Of a stretch of DNA of 64,000 nt, positions 41,965 to 49,181 are shown piece after piece; the stretch's first letter is position 1, and each line of letters starts with the position of its first letter. The position numbers were made by a program, and so were the translations under genes. The DNA is taken from assembly GCF_014596525.1 (NCBI RefSeq), contig NZ_MSJP01000028.1:25944-89943 (forward strand). Reading direction: 5' to 3'. The notes beneath the pieces were generated by a model. That model had not been told where the DNA came from and did not search any database. It worked only from the letters and a program-made list of their open reading frames with translations. The stretch comes from Streptomyces sp. CBMA291. Its GTDB lineage: Bacteria; Actinomycetota; Actinomycetes; Streptomycetales; Streptomycetaceae.

Positions 41965-43502
41965 TGGCCACGGTCCTTGAGTTCAAGCTGCCCGACCTCG
42001 GCGAGGGGCTCACCGAGGCGGAGATCGTGCGCTGGCTGGTCGCCGTCGGCGATGTCGTCGCCGTCGATCAGCCGGTCGTCGAGGTCGAGACGGCCAAGGC
42101 GATGGTCGAGGTGCCCTGCCCGTACGGCGGAGTCGTCACCGCCCGCTACGGCGAGGAGGGCACCGAACTGCCCGTCGGCGCCCCGCTCCTGACGGTGGCG
42201 GTGGGAGGCGGGGGGACGACGCCGAATTCAGGCGCGGGTACCGGTGCGGTTGCCGGTGCGGATCCGGCTTTCGGCGCGGGTGCGGGTGCGGGTACGGCTT
42301 CGCTTTCCGGTACGGGTACGAGTCCGGGCCCGGTGTCGGGTGGCGGCGCGGGCAGTGGTGGGGGGTCCGTCCCGGTCGCCGCTCCCGCGCGGACCGCCGC
42401 CGAGACGGCCGTCTCCTCGGAGTACTCGGGCAATGTGCTCGTCGGCTACGGCACGGCGGGCCCCGCCGCCCGTCGCCGCCGGGTCCGGCCCGAGAATCCG
42501 GCCGTGGCGCGGACCTCTGCGCGGACCTCGGCGCCGACCGCTCCGGCCACGGCCGCCGCTCCGGTCGCGGTGGCCGTGGCCGGTACCGGGCCGGTGCCGG
42601 TCATCTCGCCGCTCGTACGGAAACTGGCCAGGGACCATGGGCTCGACCTGCGGGAGGTACAGGGCTCCGGGCCCGAGGGGCTGATCCTGCGGGCCGATGT
42701 GGAACAGGCCCTCGCCGCCCCGGCGGCCCCGCCCGCCCCTGCCACGGCTCCGGTCGGCACCCCGGTCGGGGGCGTGGCAGGGGCTCCCGCCGCCGCCTCG
42801 GCCGCCGCTCGCGTCGGCGAGCGGATTCCGCTGCGCGGGGTCCGGGGCGCCGTCGCGGAGAAGCTGTCCCGCAGCCGTACGGAGATCCCCGACGCGACCT
42901 GCTGGGTCGACGCCGACGCGACCGAACTGATGGGTGCGCGGGCGGCGATGAACGCGGCGGGCGGGCCGAAGATCGCGCTGCTCGCGCTGCTCGCCCGGAT
43001 CTGCGCCCATTCCCTGGCCCGGTTCCCCGAGCTGAACGCGACCGTGGACACCGCCGCCAGGGAGATCGTCCGGCTTCCGGACGTGCACCTCGGTTTCGCC
43101 GCCCAGACTCCGCGCGGGCTCGTCGTGCCCGTGGTCAGGGACGCGGGTTCCCGTACGGCGGAGTCCCTGACGGCCGAGTTCGCCCGGCTGACCGAGGCCG
43201 CCCGGGACTCCGCGCTGACCCCGGCCGATCTCACCGGGGGCACGTTCACCCTGAACAACTACGGGGTGTTCGGGGTCGACGGATCCACGCCGATCATCAA
43301 CCACCCGGAGGCGGCGATGCTCGGCGTCGGCCGGATCATCCCGAAACCCTGGGTGCACCAGGGCGAACTGGCCGTTCGTCAGGTCGTACAGCTCTCGCTC
43401 ACCTTCGACCACCGGGTCTGCGACGGCGGCACGGCGGGCGGCTTCCTGCGGTACGTGGCGGACTGCGTCGAACAGCCGGCGGTCCTGCTCCGCACGCTCT
43501 GA
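41964..43502 (+). CDS. bkdC: 2-oxoacid dehydrogenase E2 acyltransferase (first cluster)
   Basis: A 512-residue E2: lipoyl domain (1-80, lipoyl-Lys in VEVETAKAMVEVPCPYGG), a long Gly/Ala/Ser/Thr linker (about 85-140) with near-repeats GAGTG/GAGAGAG, the E3-binding domain (VISPLVRKLARDHGLDLREVQGSGPEGLILRADVE, about 212-248) and the acyltransferase core with active site FDHRVCDGG near the C-terminus. No E3 gene is adjacent; a shared dihydrolipoamide dehydrogenase elsewhere must serve it. The linker is longer than usual. Confidence 0.94.
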   Translation: MATVLEFKLPDLGEGLTEAEIVRWLVAVGDVVAVDQPVVEVETAKAMVEVPCPYGGVVTARYGEEGTELPVGAPLLTVAVGGGGTTPNSGAGTGAVAGADPAFGAGAGAGTASLSGTGTSPGPVSGGGAGSGGGSVPVAAPARTAAETAVSSEYSGNVLVGYGTAGPAARRRRVRPENPAVARTSARTSAPTAPATAAAPVAVAVAGTGPVPVISPLVRKLARDHGLDLREVQGSGPEGLILRADVEQALAAPAAPPAPATAPVGTPVGGVAGAPAAASAAARVGERIPLRGVRGAVAEKLSRSRTEIPDATCWVDADATELMGARAAMNAAGGPKIALLALLARICAHSLARFPELNATVDTAAREIVRLPDVHLGFAAQTPRGLVVPVVRDAGSRTAESLTAEFARLTEAARDSALTPADLTGGTFTLNNYGVFGVDGSTPIINHPEAAMLGVGRIIPKPWVHQGELAVRQVVQLSLTFDHRVCDGGTAGGFLRYVADCVEQPAVLLRTL

Positions 43503-43758
43503 CACCCACCGGGGTGACACCCGCCGGGGCTCGGGGCGGGCCCCGGCCTGGACCAGGAACGGCCCGGACCAGGAACGGGCTGAAGCGCGGCGGGTCGGGG
43601 CTTGGGACTCGGGGCTGGCGGCTCCCAGCCCCGGACGGTCCCCGGCCCCGGCCCCTGCCCCGGCCCCCAGTCCCGCCCTCTCCCGGCCGGGCCCCGCCTC
43701 GTCTCTCTGGGTGGGACGGGGCGGCCGTCCGACGGGCGCGGCGGCCCATACTGCTCGG

Positions 43759-44613
43759 GTGACCACCGCACATGATGTCGTCGTGCTCGCCGGAGGGGCC
43801 GCCCGGCGTCTCGGCGGTTCCGACAAGCCCGGGGTACGGGTCGGGGGGCGGACCCTGCTCGACCGGGTCCTCTCGGCCTGCCCCGACGCGGGCCGGGCCG
43901 TGGTCGTCGGGGAACCGCGCCCGACGGTCCGCCCCGTCCGCTGGACCAGGGAGGAGCCGCCCGGCGGCGGCCCGACGGCCGCCCTCGGGGCCGGAGTCCG
44001 CGAGTCGGACGCCCCCGTTCTCCTCGTTCTCTCCGCTGACCTGCCGTTCCTCGACGACGGCACCGTACGGCGCCTCCTGACCGCGCTCGACGAGAGCCCC
44101 GAGGCCGAGGTCGCGCTGCTGACCGACGCCGGAGGGCGGGACCAGCCACTCGTCGCCGCGTACCGGGCCGGGCCGTTGCGCCGCGCTCTCGACGGACTCG
44201 CGCGGGACCACGGCGGTCTCGCCCACCTGCCGCTGCGTCACCTCACGGCGGTACTGCGCCCGGTCAGGGTCGCCGGGGACCCCCTGGCCTCCTTCGACTG
44301 CGACACCTGGGAGGACATCGCCACGGCCCGCGCGCGGATCAGGGAGCATGGGACCGTGTTGGACGAATGGATCACCGCAGTCAAGGACGAACTGGGCATC
44401 GACCTGGACGTCGACACCGGCCTCCTGCTGGACCTGGCCCGCGACGCCGCCCACGGGGTGGCGCGTCCCGCCGCGCCCCTGACCACCTTCCTGGTCGGAT
44501 ACGCGGCGGCGCGCGCGGGTGCCGACGGCGGACCGGAAGCGGTCGCCGAGGCCGCCCGCAAGGCCGCCGCGCTGGCCCAGCGCTGGGCAGCCGAGCAGGA
44601 CGAGGCCGGATGA
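43759..44613 (+). CDS. mobA: MobA-like nucleotidyltransferase fused to DUF6457
   Basis: A 284-residue fusion. Residues 1-195 are a MobA-type NTP transferase that would link GMP or CMP to molybdopterin: VVLAGGAARRLGGSDKPGVRVGGRTLLDRVL (the LAGG-x-RRLGGxDK loop), SADLPFLDDGTVRRLL and a SFDCDTWEDIATARARI ending. Residues ~205-284 form the helical DUF6457 domain (LDEWITAVKDELGIDLDVDTGLLLDLARDAAHGVARPAAPLTTFLVGYAAAR), often a separate small protein near molybdenum-cofactor genes; function unknown. GTG start. It is coupled to moeA (ATGA), supporting a cofactor role. Confidence 0.88.
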   Translation: MTTAHDVVVLAGGAARRLGGSDKPGVRVGGRTLLDRVLSACPDAGRAVVVGEPRPTVRPVRWTREEPPGGGPTAALGAGVRESDAPVLLVLSADLPFLDDGTVRRLLTALDESPEAEVALLTDAGGRDQPLVAAYRAGPLRRALDGLARDHGGLAHLPLRHLTAVLRPVRVAGDPLASFDCDTWEDIATARARIREHGTVLDEWITAVKDELGIDLDVDTGLLLDLARDAAHGVARPAAPLTTFLVGYAAARAGADGGPEAVAEAARKAAALAQRWAAEQDEAG

Positions 44614-46280
44614 GGCCGGAGACACCCCTCCCCGGAGCCCGGGGAGGCCCGGATGGTCAGGGTGGCCCGGGGGGTTCCGGGACCGGGGGCGACACCCCGA
44701 CCGCGCGCCCGCACCGCGCCACCGCCTGGCCCGAGGCGCGAGCCGTCGCCGCCCGCGCCGGGGCCGGGGCCCGGGGTGCCCGGACGGTGGTGCGCGTACC
44801 GCTGGGACCGGCGCTGGGCCGGATACTCGCCGAGCCGCTGAGGGCCCTCACCGATCTGCCGCCCTTCGACACCTCCGCCATGGACGGGTGGGCGGTGGCG
44901 GGGCCCGGCCCCTGGACGGTCCGCACGGAGACCGCCGTACTCGCGGGCCATGCCTCCGGGCCCGGAGCGGTGCCCGAACTCGCCGAGGGCGAGACCGTAC
45001 GGATCGCCACCGGCGCCCGGGTCCCGGCGGGCGCCACCGCCGTCCTCCGCACCGAGCACGCCCGCACCGAGACCTCCCCCGCCGAATCGGCCCGCACCGA
45101 GACCTCCCCCACCGAAGCGGCCCGCGCCGAAGCGGCCCCCGCCGAGTCCGCCCGTGCCGAGTCAGCCTCCGCCGAGCCTGCCCGCACCGGACCCGCCCCC
45201 GTACGGGTCGAGGAGCCCCGGACGGGCGCCGACTCCGGCGCCGGGCGGCTCGTGCTGCACGCGCTGCGCGAGGTCGTGCCCGGCCAGGACATCCGGCGCC
45301 GGGGCCAGGAGTGCCGTTCCGGCGACGGGCTGCTGCCCGCGGGCACCTCGGTGACGCCCGTGGTCCTCGGGCTCGCGGCGGCGGCGGGATACGACGAGCT
45401 TCCCGTGGTGCCCCGCCCCGGGGTGGAGATCCTCGTCCTCGGCGACGAACTGCTCACGGCGGGCCTCCCGCACGAGGGGCTTATCCGGGACGCCCTCGGC
45501 CCGATGCTCGGCCCCTGGCTGACCGCGCTCGGCGCCGAGGTCCTCGGCACCCGCCGCATCGGTGACGACGCCCAGGAGCTGTACGAGGCCGTCACCGGCT
45601 CCCCCGCCGACCTGGTCGTGACCACCGGAGGCACCGCCGCAGGGCCCGTCGACCACGTCCACGGCGTGCTCGACAAGGCGGGCGCGACCCTCCTCGTCGA
45701 CGGCGTGAAGGTCCGTCCCGGCCACCCGATGCTGCTCGCCCGGCTCGCCGAGGGCCCGGACCGCTCCGGTCCCGTCCGCCATCTCGTCGGACTCCCCGGC
45801 AACCCGCTCGCCGCCGTCTCCGGCCTCCTCACCCTCGCCGAACCCCTCCTCAAGGCCCTCACCGAAGCACCCCGGGAGACCGAAGCACCCCGGGAGACCG
45901 AAGCACCCCAGGAGACCGAAGGGCCTCGGGAAGTCGAAGGGCCTCGGGCATCCCAAGCACCCAGGGAAACCGAGGCATCCAGGGAAGCCGAAGCACTCCG
46001 GAAGCCCGAGGCACCCACGGAAGTGGGGACGGCCCTCCTGGTGGGAGAGGTGCAGGGGCACCCGTACGACACGCGGCTCGTCCCGGTCGTCCGCCGGGAC
46101 GGCCGGGCCCTGCCGCTGCGCTACAACGGGCCGGCCATGCTCCGCGGCATCGCGGTCGCCGACGGTCTGGCCGTCGTCCCGCCCGGCGGAGCGCACCCCG
46201 GCAGGGAGCTGGACGTCCTCGACCTTCCCTGGCCCATGGACGAGGGGGCCGCAACGGCCCAAGGAGCGTGTTTCACGTGA
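44610..46280 (+). CDS. moeA: Molybdopterin molybdenumtransferase MoeA with two repeat insertions
   Basis: A 556-residue MoeA that inserts molybdate into adenylylated molybdopterin; typical MoeA is about 400-420 residues. Family blocks: LTDLPPFDTSAMDGWAV, RIATGARVPAGATAVLRTE, VLGDELLTAG, VVTTGGTAAGPVDHVHGVLDKAGA, VKVRPGHPMLLARL and GLPGNPLAAVSG. Two tandem-repeat inserts interrupt it: 10-residue units at ~151-196 and nine 6-residue T-E-A-P-R-E-type units at 418-471, both in frame and apparently in surface loops. The active-site blocks are intact, so the protein may be functional. The end overlaps the channel gene and a parS site. Confidence 0.92.
   Translation: MRPETPLPGARGGPDGQGGPGGSGTGGDTPTARPHRATAWPEARAVAARAGAGARGARTVVRVPLGPALGRILAEPLRALTDLPPFDTSAMDGWAVAGPGPWTVRTETAVLAGHASGPGAVPELAEGETVRIATGARVPAGATAVLRTEHARTETSPAESARTETSPTEAARAEAAPAESARAESASAEPARTGPAPVRVEEPRTGADSGAGRLVLHALREVVPGQDIRRRGQECRSGDGLLPAGTSVTPVVLGLAAAAGYDELPVVPRPGVEILVLGDELLTAGLPHEGLIRDALGPMLGPWLTALGAEVLGTRRIGDDAQELYEAVTGSPADLVVTTGGTAAGPVDHVHGVLDKAGATLLVDGVKVRPGHPMLLARLAEGPDRSGPVRHLVGLPGNPLAAVSGLLTLAEPLLKALTEAPRETEAPRETEAPQETEGPREVEGPRASQAPRETEASREAEALRKPEAPTEVGTALLVGEVQGHPYDTRLVPVVRRDGRALPLRYNGPAMLRGIAVADGLAVVPPGGAHPGRELDVLDLPWPMDEGAATAQGACFT
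45061..45200 (+). repeat. In-frame 30-bp tandem repeats inside moeA
   Basis: Four full units (45061-45090, 45091-45120, 45121-45150, 45151-45180) plus a partial fifth, each close to CCCGCACCGAGACCTCCCCC plus 10 bases. They encode 10-residue Ala/Thr/Glu/Ser repeats. Confidence 0.9.
45861..46022 (+). repeat. In-frame 18-bp tandem repeats inside moeA
   Basis: Nine consecutive units of the type ACCGAAGCACCCCGGGAG, encoding nine hexapeptides (TEAPRE, TEAPRE, TEAPQE, TEGPRE, VEGPRA, SQAPRE, TEASRE, AEALRK, PEAPTE). The first two are identical, a sign of recent duplication. Confidence 0.92.
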
Positions 46281-46283
46281 AAC
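46270..46283. other. parS: Perfect parS centromere site
   Basis: GTTTCACGTGAAAC, a 14-bp perfect palindrome identical to the conserved bacterial ParB-binding core; Streptomyces carries about twenty such sites around oriC. It covers the end of moeA, the channel's GTG start codon (46277-46279) and the spacer after its AAGGAG ribosome site. Confidence 0.93.
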
Positions 46284-47362
46284 TTCCCAGTCGTGACGTG
46301 ATGGCCCGCCGGGCGGACGAACGGATCGCAGGTCCGAGCATCCGACTGCCCCGGCGGATCGTCGAACGGCCCCTGCGGCAGGTCGGGAAGCGACTGCTCA
46401 TGGCCTTGGCCGTGCTCGTCGTGACCGTCGTGATCGTCTACATCGACCGCGGGGGCTATCACGACAACGCCAATGAGACGCTCGACTTCCTCGACTGTGC
46501 CTACTACGCGACCGTGACGCTCTCCACCACCGGATACGGCGACATCGTCCCGTACAGCGACTCGGCGCGGCTCGCCAACATCCTGCTGGTCACGCCACTG
46601 CGCGTGCTGTTCCTGATCATCCTGGTCGGTACCACTCTCGAAGTCCTCACCGAACGGACCCGTGAAGAGTTCCGGCTGAACCGCTGGAGGTCCACCTTGC
46701 GCGACCACACCGTCATCGTCGGCTTCGGCACCAAGGGACGGTCCGCGATCCAGACCCTCTGCGCGACCGGCCTCAGCAAGGAACAGATCGTCATCGTCGA
46801 TCCGTCCGGCAAGGTCATCGAGACCGCGAACGCGGACGGGTTCGTCGGTGTCGTCGGCGACGGCACCCGCAGCGCCGTACTGCTCCGTGCCGAAGTGCAG
46901 CGGGCCCGCCAGATCATCATCGCCACCCAGCGCGACGACACGGCCGTCCTGGTCACCCTCACCGCACGCCAGCTCAACCGGGGCGCGAAGATCGTCGCGG
47001 CGGTCCGCGAGGAGGAGAACGCGCCGCTGCTGCGCCAGTCCGGCGCGGACGCGGTCATCACCAGCGCCAGCGCCGCCGGGCGGCTGCTCGGTCTGTCGGT
47101 GCTGAGCCCCAGCGCCGGCACGGTGATGGAGGACCTGATCCAGCAGGGTTCGGGCCTCGACCTGGTGGAACGGCCGGTCACCAAGAGCGAGGCGGGCAAG
47201 AGCGTCCGGGAGACCGGCGACCTGGTGGTGAGCGTGCTGCGCGGGCACCGGCTGCTCAGCTACGACGACCCCGCCGCGAGCCCGCTCCAGCTCACCGACC
47301 GGGTGATCACCATCGTGCGCGCCAACCCGGTCACCCCGCTCAGGACCCCGCCCGAGGACTGA
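46277..47362 (+). CDS. Ion channel with TrkA-N regulatory domain
   Basis: A 361-residue potassium-channel-like protein: one membrane helix (LLMALAVLVVTVVIVYI), pore helix and filter (YYATVTLSTTGYGDIVPYS, TTGYGD), a second helix (LLVTPLRVLFLIILVGTTLEVL) and cytoplasmic RCK/TrkA-N Rossmann domain (HTVIVGFGTKGRSAIQTL, VVGDGTRSAVLLRAEVQRARQIII) with a C-terminal extension. Probably tetrameric and NAD(H)-gated. The GTG at 46277 is chosen: AAGGAG (46261-46266) is 10 bp before it, while the in-frame GTG at 46268 would be 1 bp away. The start codon overlaps the moeA stop and lies in parS. Confidence 0.92.
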   Translation: MKLPSRDVMARRADERIAGPSIRLPRRIVERPLRQVGKRLLMALAVLVVTVVIVYIDRGGYHDNANETLDFLDCAYYATVTLSTTGYGDIVPYSDSARLANILLVTPLRVLFLIILVGTTLEVLTERTREEFRLNRWRSTLRDHTVIVGFGTKGRSAIQTLCATGLSKEQIVIVDPSGKVIETANADGFVGVVGDGTRSAVLLRAEVQRARQIIIATQRDDTAVLVTLTARQLNRGAKIVAAVREEENAPLLRQSGADAVITSASAAGRLLGLSVLSPSAGTVMEDLIQQGSGLDLVERPVTKSEAGKSVRETGDLVVSVLRGHRLLSYDDPAASPLQLTDRVITIVRANPVTPLRTPPED

Positions 47363-47410
47363 GCGCGGGGCGCCGGTCGGGGGGACGGAGGCGGGAGTAA
47401 ATTCGCCACC

Positions 47411-48397
47411 ATGCATGCGATCACGATTCCGGAATCCGGTGGTCCCGAGGCTCTGATCTGGGCCGAGGTGCCCGATCCCGTCCCCGGCGAGGGCGAGGTC
47501 CTCGTCGAGGTGGTGGCGAGCGCCGTCAACCGCGCCGATCTGCTCCAGCGGCAGGGTTTCTACGCCCCGCCGCCGGGCAGTTCCCCGTATCCCGGTCTGG
47601 AGTGCTCGGGCCGGATCGCCGCGCTCGGGCCGGGGGTGGCGGGCTGGGCGGTCGGCGACCCGGTGTGCGCGCTGCTCGCGGGCGGCGGTTACGCGGAGAA
47701 GGTCGTCGTCCCGTCCGGGCAGCTGCTTCCCGTGCCGGAGGGCGTCGATCTGGCCACGGCCGCCTCGCTGCCCGAGGTCGCCTGCACGGTCTGGTCCAAC
47801 ATTTTCATGATCGCGCATCTGCGGCCGGGCGAGACGCTCCTCGTGCACGGTGGTGCGAGCGGGATCGGGACGATGGCGATCCAGCTGGCGAAGGCGGTCG
47901 GGGCGCGGGTCGCGGTCACCGCCGGAAGCCCGGAGAAGCTGGCGCGCTGCGCCGAACTCGGTGCGGACATCCTCATCGACTACCGCGAGCAGGATTTCGT
48001 CGCGGAGCTTGCCGACGCGACGGGCGGGGCGGGCGCGGACGTCATCCTCGACATCGTCGGCGCCAAGTACCTGGAGCGCAACGTGAAGGCGCTGGCCGTC
48101 AACGGCCGACTGGTGATCATCGGGCTCCAGGGCGGGGTGAAGGGCGAACTGAACCTCGGGGCGCTGCTCGCCAAGCGTGCCGCCGTCATGGCGACCACGC
48201 TGCGGTCCCGTCCCGCCGACGAGAAGGCGGCGATCGTCGCCGCCGTACGGGAGCACGTCTGGCCGCTGATCGCCGCCGGTACGGTCCGTCCGGTCGTCGA
48301 CCGGACGCTGCCGCTCGCGGAGGCGGCCGAGGGCCACCGGGTCCTGGAGTCCGGCGACCACGTCGGCAAGGTGCTCCTGCTCGCGCCCTCGGCCTGA
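47411..48397 (+). CDS. NAD(P)H-quinone oxidoreductase, MDR family
   Basis: A 328-residue zinc-independent medium-chain dehydrogenase/reductase of the PIG3/QOR type: VNRADLLQRQGFYAPPPGSSPYPGLECSGRI at the N-terminus, LLVHGGASGIGTMAIQLAKAVGARV nucleotide-binding loop, and VILDIVGAKYLERNVKALAVNGRLVIIG. Zinc-ligand cysteines of alcohol dehydrogenases are absent. It probably reduces quinones with NADPH. It is followed by an 18-bp-arm terminator. ATG at 47411, 48 bp after the channel gene. Confidence 0.93.
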   Translation: MHAITIPESGGPEALIWAEVPDPVPGEGEVLVEVVASAVNRADLLQRQGFYAPPPGSSPYPGLECSGRIAALGPGVAGWAVGDPVCALLAGGGYAEKVVVPSGQLLPVPEGVDLATAASLPEVACTVWSNIFMIAHLRPGETLLVHGGASGIGTMAIQLAKAVGARVAVTAGSPEKLARCAELGADILIDYREQDFVAELADATGGAGADVILDIVGAKYLERNVKALAVNGRLVIIGLQGGVKGELNLGALLAKRAAVMATTLRSRPADEKAAIVAAVREHVWPLIAAGTVRPVVDRTLPLAEAAEGHRVLESGDHVGKVLLLAPSA

Positions 48398-48450
48398 CCC
48401 CGGCCCCTGCCCCGGCCCCGGCCCGTCCCGGACACCCCGGTCGGGCATAC

Positions 48451-48491
48451 GGCGAAGGGGCCCGGCACACCGAGTGCCGGGCCCCTTCGCC
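48451..48491. terminator. Strong hairpin between quinone reductase and bpa
   Basis: 18-bp perfect arms (GGCGAAGGGGCCCGGCAC, 48451-48468 and 48474-48491) with a 5-nt loop, between convergent genes; bidirectional. Confidence 0.88.
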
Positions 48492-48538
48492 TTGCCGTGA
48501 CGTGCCTCGCCGAGCCGTCGGACGGCTACGGACACGGG

Positions 48539-49084
48539 CTACAGATACGGGCCCGAGCGGACCGCGTGGCCGTGTCCGTGGTCGTCGTCATCGTCGTGGG
48601 AAGCGCCGGGCGGGAGCGCCCTGCGCATCTGCTCCAGCTGGGCACGGGCCGCCATCTGCTGGGCGAACAGTGCCGTCTGGATGCCGTGGAACAGCCCTTC
48701 GAGCCATCCCACCAGCTGGGCCTGCGCGATGCGCAGCTCGGCCTCGGAGGGGATCGCCTCGTCCGTGAAGGGCAGGGAGAGCCGCTCCAGCTCCTCCACC
48801 AGCTCGGGCGCGAGCCCGTCCTCCAGCTCCTTCACGGAGCTGGCGTGGATGTCCTTGAGCCTGACCCGGCTGGCCTCGTCGAGAGGGGCCGCGCGCACTT
48901 CCTCCAGAAGCTGCTTGATCATGCTGCCGATCCGCATGACCTTCGCAGGCTGCTCGACCATATCCGTCACCGGGACCTCGCGGGTTTCGTCGTCGCCCTG
49001 GGCGCCGCCGAGTGCCATCCCGTCCTGTCCCAAGATGAGGATCGGGGGGCTCTCCTGCGACCTGTCATTCCTCGGCATCTCCAT
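48539..49084 (-). CDS. bpa: Bacterial proteasome activator Bpa
   Basis: A 181-residue DUF2587 protein, the ATP-independent ring activator of the actinobacterial 20S proteasome. The four-helix core spans VMRIGSMIKQLLEEVRAAPLDEASRVRLKDIHASSVKELEDGL to AQLVGWLEGLFHGIQTALFAQQMAARAQLEQMRRAL. The C-terminus is Asp/His-rich (SHDDDDDHGHGH) and ends GPYL, matching the GQYL-type tail that docks into the proteasome. ATG at 49084 is chosen over an upstream frame that crosses the terminator hairpin. Single-gene unit with strong hairpins on both sides. Confidence 0.94.
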   Translation of the reverse strand: MEMPRNDRSQESPPILILGQDGMALGGAQGDDETREVPVTDMVEQPAKVMRIGSMIKQLLEEVRAAPLDEASRVRLKDIHASSVKELEDGLAPELVEELERLSLPFTDEAIPSEAELRIAQAQLVGWLEGLFHGIQTALFAQQMAARAQLEQMRRALPPGASHDDDDDHGHGHAVRSGPYL

Positions 49085-49121
49085 GCCGCCATTCTCTCGT
49101 ACAGGTGCGTCATCACAGGGT

Positions 49122-49162
49122 GTGCCCCTGGACAAGGGTGATCCACCCTTGTCCAGGGGCAC
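49122..49162. terminator. Strong hairpin between the ABC permease gene and bpa
   Basis: 19-bp perfect arms (GTGCCCCTGGACAAGGGTG, 49122-49140 and 49144-49162) with a 3-nt loop ATC. It lies 20 bp past the permease stop and 38 bp before the bpa start on the same strand, so it separates the two units. Confidence 0.85.
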
Positions 49163-49181
49163 AGGACGGCAACGAAGAGCG

